A DNA stretch of 64,000 nucleotides from Sphingomonas_L flavalba_A (GTDB lineage Bacteria > Pseudomonadota > Alphaproteobacteria > Sphingomonadales > Sphingomonadaceae), in the NCBI RefSeq assembly GCF_047553045.1, contig NZ_CP180208.1, positions 1,612,001 to 1,676,000 of the forward strand. Reading direction: 5' to 3'. How positions within the stretch are numbered: the stretch's first letter is position 1; every line of letters starts with the position of its first letter. Positions 1 through 10,378 of this stretch are shown one piece after another. The position numbers and the translations under genes were made by a program. The notes below the pieces were generated by a model. That model was not told where the DNA came from and did no database searches. It was given only the letters and a program-made list of their open reading frames with translations.

Positions 1-1
1 C

Positions 2-220
2 GAAGCCGAAAAGGCCGAGGTGGCGGTGATCGAACGTTTCCTGCCGGCCATGCTGTCCGACGACGAAACCCGCGCCGCGATCGAAACGATCAAGGCGGAG
101 ATCGGCGCCGCCGGCATCAAGGACATGGGCAAGGTGATGGCCGAACTGAAAACCCGCCACGCCGGTACGCTGGACATGAGCAGGGCCAGCGCGCTGGTGA
201 AGGCGGCGCTGGCCGGCTGA
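2..220 (+). CDS. GatB/YqeY family protein, C-terminal part (start outside window)
   Basis: The reading frame is open from base 2 and ends at 220, giving the last 72 residues of a protein whose start lies before the window. The end has the helical pattern of the YqeY domain (FLPAML, then IKDMGKVMAELK), the domain also found at the tail of GatB, which binds tRNA during Glu/Asp-tRNA amidation. Stand-alone YqeY is about 150 residues and commonly precedes dnaG in alphaproteobacteria, as here, with 13 bases between the two genes. Stand-alone YqeY is therefore more likely than GatB. Its precise function is not established. Confidence 0.8.
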   Translation, partial: EAEKAEVAVIERFLPAMLSDDETRAAIETIKAEIGAAGIKDMGKVMAELKTRHAGTLDMSRASALVKAALAG

Positions 221-233
221 GGACCGCGACGCG

Positions 234-2108
234 GTGAGCCTTTCGGCCGCCTTCCTCGACGAACTGCGTGCACGCACCTTGCTGTCCGCGCTAATCGGCA
301 GGACGGTGAAGCTGCAGCGGGCGGGGCGGGAATTCCGGGCCTGCTGCCCGTTCCACAACGAAAAGACGCCCAGCTTCTACGTCAATGACGAAAAGGGCTT
401 CTACCACTGCTTCGGCTGTTCCGCGCATGGCGACGCGATCCGCTGGATGACCGACCAGCGCGGGCTGCCGTTCATCGACGCGGTGAAGGAACTGGCCGCC
501 GCCGCCGGAATGGAGGTGCCGGCGCCCGACCCGCGCGCCGCCGAAAAGGCCGAGCGCGCCGACACGCTGCACGGAGTGATGACCGAAGCGCAACGCTGGT
601 TCACCGAGCAACTGGGCGGCATCGCCGGAGCGGGCGCCCGCGCCTATCTCGACCGGCGCGGGGTGAGCGAGGCGACCTGCCGCACCTTTGGCTTGGGCTT
701 TGCACCCGATTCGCGCGGGAAGCTGCGCGCGGCGCTGGCCACGGCGGGCGACCCGCTGCTGATCGAAGGCGGATTGCTGATCGCGGTCGAGGACAAGGAG
801 CCATACGACCGGTTCCGCGATCGGCTGATGATCCCGATCCGCGACCAGCGCGGGCGGGTGATTGCGTTCGGCGGCCGGATCATTGGTCAGGGCGAGCCTA
901 AATACCTGAATTCGCCGGACACGCCGCTGTTCGACAAGGGGCGCACCCTCTACAATCTCGACAAAGCCGGGGCCGCGGCGCGCAAGGCCGGTCGGATTGT
1001 GGTCGTCGAAGGGTATATGGACGTGATCGCGCTGGCGCAGGCCGGCTTCGGCGAAGCGGTCGCGCCGCTCGGCACCGCGCTGACCGAAGCCCAGCTTGAG
1101 CGGCTGTGGCGGATGAGCGAAGTGCCGATCCTGTGCTTCGACGGCGACTCGGCCGGGCAGAAGGCGGCGATCCGCGCCGCCCAGCGCGCCCTGCCCCTGC
1201 TCGCCCCCGGCCGATCGCTGGCATTCCTGACCCTGCCGGCCGGGCAGGACCCGGACGACCTGATCCGCGCCGGCGGGGCGGCGGCGTTCGAGGCGCTGCT
1301 GGCGCGGCCGGAGGCGCTGGTCGACCGACTGTGGCGCCACGCGCTGGAAGACGGCGAACTGGCGACGCCGGAACAGCGCGCCGGGCTGCGCCGGCGGCTA
1401 GCCGACATGGCCGCCGCGATCGGCGACACGGATGTGCGCCAGCAATATCAGGCCGAATTCCGGGAACGGTTCGAAGCGCGTTTCCTGACCCGCCGCCGCG
1501 ACGCCGGGCCACGCGGCGCCCCCAACGGCCCCGGCAACCCGGCGCGGCCGTTCGCGCGTGGTTTCACCCGCCCGGCATCCACCGCCGCACGCGGAATTGG
1601 CGCCACCGGTATCGATCGCGTTCTGGCGAAGAGCGTCGCGGCCGGATTGCTGCGCTTTCCCACTGAAATTACTCGCCATATGGAGGCGCTGGCCGGGCTT
1701 GAGTTCCATGATCCGGCGATCGCGCGACTGATGGCGGCGCTGGTCGAAGTGGCGATCACCGATCAGACGCTTGATAATGGGCGCCTGTCGACCATATTGG
1801 CGACATCCGAGTATAATGATGTCGCACATGAGCTGCTGCGGGCTGACAGCCTGCCCTTCTCCTTCACCCGCAAGGACGCGGAGCCGGAGAAGGCGCGGGT
1901 CGATCTGGACGAGGCGATCCAGGTGATGGTGTCGCGGCCCGAAGTCGACGCGGCGCTGCATGCGGCGACCGGGCGGCTTCAGGCGCGGTTTGATGATGAG
2001 ACCTTTGCCGAGCAACAGCGTTTGCTTGGGTTGAGGGGCGATGTGGAGCGGCGGCTCGCCAACCTGATGCAGGGCGGCGAGGACGGCCGGGAGTTCGAAG
2101 GCGAATAA
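234..2108 (+). CDS. dnaG: DNA primase DnaG
   Basis: This 624-residue primase makes RNA primers at the replication fork. An N-terminal CHC2 zinc-binding domain is visible (C38, H41, C59, C62), followed by the catalytic core and a TOPRIM fold whose acidic motifs lie around residues 256-262 (VVEGYMD) and 300-306 (CFDGDSAG). The C-terminal third is a helical DnaB-interaction domain behind a Pro/Gly/Arg-rich linker (about 420-445). The start is a GTG at 234, chosen because it lies just after the upstream gene and leaves the full zinc domain. The stop abuts the rpoD start codon with no gap, so the two are probably co-transcribed in a short version of the macromolecular synthesis operon. Confidence 0.97.
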   Translation: MSLSAAFLDELRARTLLSALIGRTVKLQRAGREFRACCPFHNEKTPSFYVNDEKGFYHCFGCSAHGDAIRWMTDQRGLPFIDAVKELAAAAGMEVPAPDPRAAEKAERADTLHGVMTEAQRWFTEQLGGIAGAGARAYLDRRGVSEATCRTFGLGFAPDSRGKLRAALATAGDPLLIEGGLLIAVEDKEPYDRFRDRLMIPIRDQRGRVIAFGGRIIGQGEPKYLNSPDTPLFDKGRTLYNLDKAGAAARKAGRIVVVEGYMDVIALAQAGFGEAVAPLGTALTEAQLERLWRMSEVPILCFDGDSAGQKAAIRAAQRALPLLAPGRSLAFLTLPAGQDPDDLIRAGGAAAFEALLARPEALVDRLWRHALEDGELATPEQRAGLRRRLADMAAAIGDTDVRQQYQAEFRERFEARFLTRRRDAGPRGAPNGPGNPARPFARGFTRPASTAARGIGATGIDRVLAKSVAAGLLRFPTEITRHMEALAGLEFHDPAIARLMAALVEVAITDQTLDNGRLSTILATSEYNDVAHELLRADSLPFSFTRKDAEPEKARVDLDEAIQVMVSRPEVDAALHAATGRLQARFDDETFAEQQRLLGLRGDVERRLANLMQGGEDGREFEGE

Positions 2109-4139
<2,031 letters not shown>

Positions 4140-4272
4140 GACGAAGCGTGGCCTGCAAGCGGCGGAAAGCCATGGCTAAAATCGCATAAACCAGCTCTTT
4201 ACGCGCTTCGGTTATAAGCCATGCCCGATAGTCCCGCGTCCGCCGCAAAGGCGGCGAGATAAGGGAATAAGG

Positions 4273-4953
4273 GTGCGCGCCGACATGACTTTACCGAGGA
4301 CCGACTTTGCCGAACCGCGAAACAGCGCCGAGCTGCTGGTTTCGCTGGTCAGGAACGAGGGCAGCGCCGCACACCCGCTGCTGTTGTCGCGCATATTGCT
4401 CGACGGACCGGCGGCGGCCCGCAACTTCGCCGATGCTGTCCACTACCTGACCGAATTGCATGGCCGCCACCCCGGCGTCATCGATTACGCCGCCGAGCGC
4501 GAGCGCCATCCCGCCGCACAGGACTGGCTGCAGGCGGCCGCGATCGGCTTTACCGAGGAACGTGCCGCGCTGACCCAGCTGGTCGTCGCCGCCGGCCCGC
4601 TGCCCAGCACCCCCGGACAGGCGGAAAGCGAAGCGGCGGTGATCCAACAGGCGCACGCTCTCGACATGCTCGCCCAGTCCGACAGGCACGGCACCGCGCT
4701 TGGCGCCGCGCTGGCGCTGGTTCTCGACTGGAAGGCGGTCCGTTCCGTTCTCGACGCCGCCTCGGCGCGGCTGGGCACGCACCTGCCAGCCTGCACCCTG
4801 CCTGATGAGCAGGAAACCCGCGCGGTGATGCTGGCCGTTGCCGACACCGGCCGGATCGACCGGGCGATCGGTTTCGGCGCGCGGCAGATGCTGGCCCAGC
4901 ACCGCGGGTTGTGGGACCTGCTCGACGCCCGGCGCGCTGCCCGCCGCGCCTGA
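4273..4953 (+). CDS. Conserved hypothetical helical protein
   Basis: A 226-residue soluble protein that I cannot assign to a function. It is Ala/Leu-rich and predicted mostly helical, with no signal peptide or membrane segment and no recognisable catalytic motif. The GTG start at 4273 is preceded by AAGGGA about six bases upstream; an in-frame ATG lies four codons later. Codon use and GC content match its neighbours, so it is probably a real lineage gene. It sits between rpoD and a MoxR ATPase on the same strand, but the gap to rpoD is 133 bases, so it may have its own promoter. Confidence 0.7.
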   Translation: MRADMTLPRTDFAEPRNSAELLVSLVRNEGSAAHPLLLSRILLDGPAAARNFADAVHYLTELHGRHPGVIDYAAERERHPAAQDWLQAAAIGFTEERAALTQLVVAAGPLPSTPGQAESEAAVIQQAHALDMLAQSDRHGTALGAALALVLDWKAVRSVLDAASARLGTHLPACTLPDEQETRAVMLAVADTGRIDRAIGFGARQMLAQHRGLWDLLDARRAARRA

Positions 4954-5016
4954 CCCGGTTGCACCGCCAGGCGCCCGCCCCTATCCGGTAGCCGTGTGGC
5001 TGCCGGAAGGATAACG

Positions 5017-5865
5017 ATGCGCTTCGATGGGACCAGCAACTACGTCGCGACCGACGATCTGAAGGTTGCGGTCAACGCCGCGGTGACGCTGCGCCGGCCG
5101 CTGCTGGTCAAGGGCGAACCGGGCACCGGCAAGACAGTGCTGGCGACGGAGATCGCCAAGGCGGTCGGCGCGCCACTGATCGAATGGGCGATCAAGTCCA
5201 CAACCAAGGCCCAGCAGGGGCTGTACGAATATGATGCGGTCGCTCGCCTGCGCGACGGGCAGCTTGGCGAGCAGCGCGTCCACGACATCGCCAACTATAT
5301 TCGCAAGGGCAAGCTGTGGGAGGCGTTCACCGCCCCTGCCCTGCCGGTGCTGCTTATCGACGAGATCGACAAGGCCGACATCGAGTTCCCGAACGATCTT
5401 CTCCAGGAGCTCGATCGCATGGAATTCCATGTCTACGAGACCGGGGAAACCGTGAAGGCGGTCGATCGGCCGATCGTCGTCATCACATCCAACAACGAGA
5501 AGGAATTGCCGGACGCGTTCCTGCGCCGCTGCTTCTTCCACTATATCCGTTTTCCAGACCGCGAGACGATGCAGGCGATCGTCGACGTCCATTTCCCCGG
5601 CATCCAGAAAACGCTGCTCAGCCGGGCGATGGATATCTTCTACGAGATCCGCGAGGTGCCGGGCCTGAAGAAAAAGCCGTCGACATCGGAACTGCTCGAC
5701 TGGCTGAAGCTGCTGCTGGCGGAAGACATGCCGTTGGAGGTGCTGCAGACGCGCGACCCGACCAAGGCGATCCCGCCGCTGCACGGCGCGCTGCTGAAGA
5801 ACGAACAGGACGTGATGCTGTTCGAACGCCTGGCGTTCATGGCACGGCGGCCCGGCAACCGATAA
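5017..5865 (+). CDS. MoxR-type AAA+ ATPase
   Basis: A 282-residue AAA+ ATPase of the MoxR/CoxD kind. Walker A is GEPGTGKT at residues 33-40 and Walker B is LLIDEIDKAD near 111-120, followed by sensor 1 (VITSNN) and an arginine finger region (DAFLRRCFF). MoxR ATPases act with von Willebrand A (VWA) proteins as chaperones that insert cofactors or mature enzyme complexes; the VWA partner here is at 7380. The ATG at 5017 was chosen because GGAAGG lies six bases upstream; a GTG at 4996 is an alternative. It is convergent with the chemoreceptor gene, with only four bases between the stops. Confidence 0.92.
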   Translation: MRFDGTSNYVATDDLKVAVNAAVTLRRPLLVKGEPGTGKTVLATEIAKAVGAPLIEWAIKSTTKAQQGLYEYDAVARLRDGQLGEQRVHDIANYIRKGKLWEAFTAPALPVLLIDEIDKADIEFPNDLLQELDRMEFHVYETGETVKAVDRPIVVITSNNEKELPDAFLRRCFFHYIRFPDRETMQAIVDVHFPGIQKTLLSRAMDIFYEIREVPGLKKKPSTSELLDWLKLLLAEDMPLEVLQTRDPTKAIPPLHGALLKNEQDVMLFERLAFMARRPGNR

Positions 5866-5869
5866 GCGC

Positions 5870-7288
5870 CTATTGCCGCTCCGCTCCATCGCGCGAAACG
5901 TAGGCGATTTCGAAGTTGCCCCAACGCCGGCCGCCGAAGTGGAGCGGCACGAAGACGTTCTTGAGCAGGCTGTAATCGTCGCCCTTTTCGAAACGGTAGA
6001 CCGCCATCATGAACGGTGCGTCGCTCCTGATCGCGCGGGCCGTCGCATCATCAAGCAGGATGCGGCGGTTACGGCATTTCGCCGTGTTCCATTCTATGTC
6101 GCCAGGGCGTGGCGGTTGCGAGCGGCTGCTCTGGTGGGTCGGCAGATAGCCGTTGATATCGGAACAGACCGCGCCTTCGATTTCCGCCGCCGAATCGCTC
6201 ACCTCGTCGATGATCGGGCGCAGATAGCGGTCGGCGAAATCGTTGAAGCGATTGTCGAACCGCTCCGGCTCCGATCCCGGAATGATCCGGTAATCGGTAT
6301 CGAACACGTCGGCCATGGCGATCTCGCCACGGGCGATCGCCCCCTCGACCAGCACGCGGATGCGCTCGGCCGCTTCGAGGGCCTTGTCTGCCAGACGGCG
6401 GTCGGCGGTGGCGAAACCGCTATGGACTAGCTGGTCGAACATCCGGTTGGACAGCAGTTCCAGCTCGACCGTCTTGTCCCGCGCCTCGATCAGCCGCCGC
6501 TCGCTCGACCGCGCTTCGCCGGCAAAGCCGGTGACCTCATCGCGCAGGCGCAGAACATTGTCGTGGATCAGACTGGTCGAGCGGGCGATACCGTCGCTTT
6601 GCTGGTCGACCAGTTCGACGATCTGGGCAACCTCCGCCACGGAATCGTTGACTGTCGCCAGGCTGGTCTGGGCAGCCCGGCTCTTGTCGACGCTGGTTCG
6701 GACCTCTGAGACAAACGCCTCGGTCTCACGGCTGACCCAGGTCATTGTCGTGTCGATTTCCTCGGTCGCGGCGCGGGTGCTCTGGGCCAGCTTCTTCACC
6801 TCGGCGGCGACGACGGCGAAAGTCCGCCCGGCATCGCCCGCCCGTTCCGCCTCTATCGCCGCGTTAAGCGCCAGCATGTTGGTCGTCCTGGCGATGGTGT
6901 CGATGCTTTGCGTCACCCGCTTGACCTGGGCGAGGGCGGCGGTGACCTCCGTCACCTGCTCGCCCAGCTTCACGACCAGATTGGTCACCGCGATGAATTC
7001 GCCGAGCGACTCGGCGATGACACGGGCACCCGCGTCGAGCTTGATCCGCGCTTTTTCGGACAGCAGCCGCGCTTCGTCGGTGGAATCGGCGACACGGCTC
7101 TGGTCCGCTTCCAGCCCGGCGATAATCTGTTCGAGGGTGGCGATCGTCGCGATCTGGCGGCTGACGCTGTCGGCGACCTCGGTGATATGGCCGGCGGTAT
7201 CGGTACAGCCGACCGCCAGGTCGCCGCACAGCTTGGCCATCCCCTCGATCGCGGCCGGATCGGCTGCGACAATCTTGTCCTGTAACAT
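5870..7288 (-). CDS. Soluble methyl-accepting chemotaxis protein with C-terminal sensor domain
   Basis: A 472-residue chemoreceptor without any transmembrane segment. The signalling hairpin tip that contacts CheA and CheW is near residues 133-165 (RTTNMLALNAAIEAERAGD), with coiled-coil helices on both sides (about 60-290). The sensory part follows at the C terminus (about 335-472), with a motif around SDINGYLPTHQ and a closing GRRWGNFEIAY, a layout I associate with cytoplasmic alphaproteobacterial receptors carrying a Cache/PAS-like C-terminal domain. This reverses the usual sensor-then-signal order. It lies on the opposite strand between the MoxR and VWA genes. The ligand is unknown. Confidence 0.88.
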   Translation of the reverse strand: MLQDKIVAADPAAIEGMAKLCGDLAVGCTDTAGHITEVADSVSRQIATIATLEQIIAGLEADQSRVADSTDEARLLSEKARIKLDAGARVIAESLGEFIAVTNLVVKLGEQVTEVTAALAQVKRVTQSIDTIARTTNMLALNAAIEAERAGDAGRTFAVVAAEVKKLAQSTRAATEEIDTTMTWVSRETEAFVSEVRTSVDKSRAAQTSLATVNDSVAEVAQIVELVDQQSDGIARSTSLIHDNVLRLRDEVTGFAGEARSSERRLIEARDKTVELELLSNRMFDQLVHSGFATADRRLADKALEAAERIRVLVEGAIARGEIAMADVFDTDYRIIPGSEPERFDNRFNDFADRYLRPIIDEVSDSAAEIEGAVCSDINGYLPTHQSSRSQPPRPGDIEWNTAKCRNRRILLDDATARAIRSDAPFMMAVYRFEKGDDYSLLKNVFVPLHFGGRRWGNFEIAYVSRDGAERQ

Positions 7289-7379
7289 GGCGTTCCCCGA
7301 TTTCTGTCCGATTTAGAGGGAATTGCTTGCCCGCCGGTTAACTACTGGACGGTCCCCGGCGCTGGTTTAGAATGGCGCG

Positions 7380-8558
7380 ATGTTCCTCGATTTTCTCGAC
7401 GCGCTGCGCGCCGCCGGCATTCCCGCCTCGCTGAAAGAGCATCTGGTGCTGCTGGAGGCTCTGGACCGGGAGGTGATCGCCCGGAGGCCGGAAGATTTCT
7501 ATTATCTGGCGCGCGCGACCTATGTGAAGGACGAGGGGCTGCTCGACCGGTTCGATCAGGTCTTCGCGCAGGTGTTCAAGGGCATCGAAGGCAACGGCGC
7601 CACCGCGAATGCCGCCATTCCGGAGGAATGGCTGCGCCAGATCGCCGAACTGTACCTGACCGAGGAACAGATGGCCGAGATCAGGAAGCTCGGCTCCTGG
7701 GACGAGATCATGGAGACGCTGAAGCAGCGGCTGGCGGAGCAGAAGGAACGGCACGAAGGCGGCAGCAAGTGGATCGGTACCGGCGGCACATCTCCGTTCG
7801 GCCATGGCGGCTACAATCCGGAAGGCGTGCGGATCGGCGGCGAAGGGCGGCATCGCCGGGCGATAAAGGTCTGGGAGCAGCGCGCGTTCCGTAACCTCGA
7901 TTCCGACCGAGAACTGGGCACCCGCAACATCAAGGTCGCTCTGCGCCGCCTGCGCCGCTTTGCCCGCGAGGGCGCGGCGGAGGAACTGGACATCGGCGCG
8001 ACGATCGACGGCACCGCGCGGCAGGGCTGGCTGGACGTCGTGATGCGGCCGGAACGGCACAATGCGGTGAAGCTGCTGCTGTTCCTTGACGTCGGCGGAT
8101 CGATGGACCCGCACATCAAGCTATGCGAGGAACTGTTCTCCGCCGCGACCAGCGAGTTCAAGAATCTTGAATTCTTCTATTTCCACAACTGCCTGTACGA
8201 GGGGGTGTGGAAGGACAATCGCCGCCGTTTCACCGAACGGACGCCAACCTGGGACGTGCTCCACAAATTCGGCCATGACTACAAGCTGCTGTTCGTGGGC
8301 GACGCGGCGATGAGCCCCTATGAGATCAGTCATCCCGGCGGATCGGTCGAGCATTTCAACGAGGAAGCCGGCGCGGTGTGGATGCAGCGGATGGTCAACA
8401 CCTACCCCGCCGCCGCCTGGCTGAACCCGGTGGCGGAGGCGCATTGGGGCTATTCCCCCTCGACCGGGATACTGCGCGAGCTGATGGGCGGACGGATGTA
8501 TCCGCTGACCCTGTCCGGCCTCGACGAGGCAACGCGCGAGTTAAGCCGGAAGCGCTGA
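7380..8558 (+). CDS. VWA domain protein, CoxE-like partner of MoxR ATPase
   Basis: A 392-residue protein with a C-terminal von Willebrand A domain. The metal-ion-dependent adhesion site reads DVGGSM at about residues 237-242, a variant of the usual DxSxS. The N-terminal half is a helical region (FLDALRAAGIPASLKEH) typical of the CoxE/DUF58-like VWA partners of MoxR ATPases. The likely role is to form a chaperone pair with the ATPase at 5017. The pair is normally contiguous; here a reverse-strand receptor gene separates them, so this gene needs its own promoter in the 91 bases upstream of 7380. Confidence 0.9.
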   Translation: MFLDFLDALRAAGIPASLKEHLVLLEALDREVIARRPEDFYYLARATYVKDEGLLDRFDQVFAQVFKGIEGNGATANAAIPEEWLRQIAELYLTEEQMAEIRKLGSWDEIMETLKQRLAEQKERHEGGSKWIGTGGTSPFGHGGYNPEGVRIGGEGRHRRAIKVWEQRAFRNLDSDRELGTRNIKVALRRLRRFAREGAAEELDIGATIDGTARQGWLDVVMRPERHNAVKLLLFLDVGGSMDPHIKLCEELFSAATSEFKNLEFFYFHNCLYEGVWKDNRRRFTERTPTWDVLHKFGHDYKLLFVGDAAMSPYEISHPGGSVEHFNEEAGAVWMQRMVNTYPAAAWLNPVAEAHWGYSPSTGILRELMGGRMYPLTLSGLDEATRELSRKR

Positions 8559-8598
8559 CCGTCGGCGGCAGGGTCTGGCGGATGGCTTTGCTGCGCCC

Positions 8599-9801
8599 TC
8601 AATAGCGCAGGAAGGCCCGGCGTTCGTCGATCCAGCGTTGCTCGTCCGGCAACGCAAGCGCGTCGAGGTCGGTCGGCACGGCGGCCGCATCGTCGACCCA
8701 TTCGCGCAGCGCCGGGCCGCCGTTGATCACGTCGATTGCCAGCCGGTCCAGCTCATACTCATAGGGAAAATCGCGCCACAGCGGATAATCCGGGTAAAGT
8801 CGGCGGATCGCCTTGAACGCCAGCGCCTGCACCCGCCATGGTCGGAAGGCGGCGTGGTCGTAGAACGGGCCGTCGACATGGATCTGGACGCCGCCGCACA
8901 GCTTGCCCGCGTGCTTGTGGAAGGTCGGTTCGAACCAGCAGTCGCGCAGGATGCAGCCGCTCAGCCAATCAGGGGCCAGCGCCCGCATCTCCGCGATCAC
9001 CGCCCGCGTATCGATATCCGGCGCGCCGAACAGTTCCAGCGGGCGGGTGGTACCGCGCCCTTCGGACAGCGTCGTCCCCTCGACCATCACCGTGCCGGCA
9101 TAGGCGCGCGCCATCGCCAGATTGGGCGCGTTCGGGCTGGGGTTGACCCAGCTGCGCGTGCCGAGCGGCCAGCCATAACCGGGCGCCGCCTCCGGCTGCC
9201 AGCCGTCCATCGCGATCATCCGGTAATCGACGTCCAGCTTCAGCCGGTCGACGAACCACAGGCCAAGCTCACCCAGCGTCAGGCCGTGGCGCATCGGCAT
9301 CGGCCCGGCGCCGACGAAACTTTCCCAGCCGGGGCGGAGGGTTAGCCCCTCGACCGGGCGGCCGGCGGGGTTCGGGCGGTCGAGCACCCACACCGCCTTG
9401 CCGTGGCGCGCCGCCGCTTCCAGCACGTAACGCAGCGTGGTGATGAAGGTGTAGATGCGGCAGCCGAGGTCCTGCAGATCGACGAGCAGCACGTCGAAAC
9501 TGTCCATCATCGTATCGGTCGGGCGGCGCACTTCGCCGTAGAGGCTGAACACCGGGATGCCGAGCGCCGGGTCGCGATAGTCGGCGCTTTCGACCATATT
9601 GTCCTGCTTGTCGCCGCGCAGGCCATGCTGCGGACCAAATGCGGCGGTCAGCCGGATGTCCGGGCAGGCCGCCAGCGCATCAAGCGCATGGGTCAGATCG
9701 GCGAGGACGGAGGCCGGGTGGGCAAGCAGTGCGACGCGCCGCCCGGCGAGCGGAGCACGCAATGCCGGGTCGGCGAGCAGGCGATCGATGCCGAAGTTCA
9801 T
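8599..9801 (-). CDS. namZ: DUF1343 protein, NamZ-like exo-beta-N-acetylmuramidase
   Basis: A 400-residue DUF1343 protein. The family includes NamZ, which removes terminal MurNAc from peptidoglycan fragments. Family hallmarks are present: AAFGPQHGLRGD near residue 63, the segment VLLVDLQDLGCRIYT, VLDRPNPAGG-like LDRPNPAGRP, and EGTTLSEGRGTTRP. No signal peptide is seen at the ATG start, which overlaps the end of the upstream gene by four bases (ATGA), so this start is well supported and the enzyme is predicted cytoplasmic, unlike the secreted Bacillus enzyme. Together with AmgK and MurU (60.5-62.2 kb) it would fit a MurNAc recycling route; that link is inference. Confidence 0.88.
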   Translation of the reverse strand: MNFGIDRLLADPALRAPLAGRRVALLAHPASVLADLTHALDALAACPDIRLTAAFGPQHGLRGDKQDNMVESADYRDPALGIPVFSLYGEVRRPTDTMMDSFDVLLVDLQDLGCRIYTFITTLRYVLEAAARHGKAVWVLDRPNPAGRPVEGLTLRPGWESFVGAGPMPMRHGLTLGELGLWFVDRLKLDVDYRMIAMDGWQPEAAPGYGWPLGTRSWVNPSPNAPNLAMARAYAGTVMVEGTTLSEGRGTTRPLELFGAPDIDTRAVIAEMRALAPDWLSGCILRDCWFEPTFHKHAGKLCGGVQIHVDGPFYDHAAFRPWRVQALAFKAIRRLYPDYPLWRDFPYEYELDRLAIDVINGGPALREWVDDAAAVPTDLDALALPDEQRWIDERRAFLRY

Positions 9802-10346
9802 GCCCTGTCCGCTGCCGGGAGTTCGAGCGCAAAGCAATCCCCGTGATGAAAATCGGGGGCGCCGGGCGGGTGGGCGAGCGCCCAATAGGATAGGCTGCCG
9901 CCGCGATCCGCCAGCACCGCCGACAGGCCGATCCGCCCTCCCCCGCCCTGCGACGTGGCCAGCCGGGCGGCAAGCGTCAGCCGCGCCGGGATAGCGGTGG
10001 CGACAATCGACGGCGGCGGCACATCGGCGGGGCGCATTCCGGCGCGGTAGCCGTCGAAGCGGTAGGCGGCCCACGCGCTGGACGGCGCGAGATTATATTC
10101 CAGATAACCCGGCCCGGCCGGGGCGGCGACGAACGCTTCGAAGCAGGTGGCGCGCCACAAACCGTCGGTCCGCGCGGGCGCGGCCGGCGGCGGCAGGCGA
10201 AGCGCGGCGATCTCTCCGCTCACCGCGAATTCGACCAGCAGCGCGCCGTCGGCCGCGCGCGACAGCCGCACCGTGATCGCGGCGATCGCCGGCATCGGGA
10301 AATCGGGGTGCGGAATCAGCCGGCGCTCCGCCAACACGCTACTCAA
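9798..10346 (-). CDS. DOMON-like domain protein
   Basis: A 182-residue beta-rich protein resembling DOMON-like carbohydrate-binding or heme-binding folds known from hypothetical proteobacterial proteins. The segment LWRATCFEAFV followed by YLEYNLAPSSAWAAYRFDGYR is typical of this family. There is no signal peptide. It is translationally coupled to the downstream NamZ-like gene through a four-base ATGA overlap, which suggests a shared role, perhaps in handling sugar ligands. The 32 bases to the divergent tyrS gene must contain promoters for both directions or the promoters overlap coding sequence. Function remains unproven. Confidence 0.78.
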   Translation of the reverse strand: MSSVLAERRLIPHPDFPMPAIAAITVRLSRAADGALLVEFAVSGEIAALRLPPPAAPARTDGLWRATCFEAFVAAPAGPGYLEYNLAPSSAWAAYRFDGYRAGMRPADVPPPSIVATAIPARLTLAARLATSQGGGGRIGLSAVLADRGGSLSYWALAHPPGAPDFHHGDCFALELPAADRA

Positions 10347-10378
10347 CCCTTGTCCTCCGTGTTAAGCGCCGCCGCGTC

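Noticed and set aside
9802..10074. N-terminal extension of the NamZ-like protein
   Set aside because: The extension is an antisense-overlap read of the DOMON-like gene, with Arg/Pro-rich sequence and no signal peptide; the ATGA overlap supports the shorter start at 9801.
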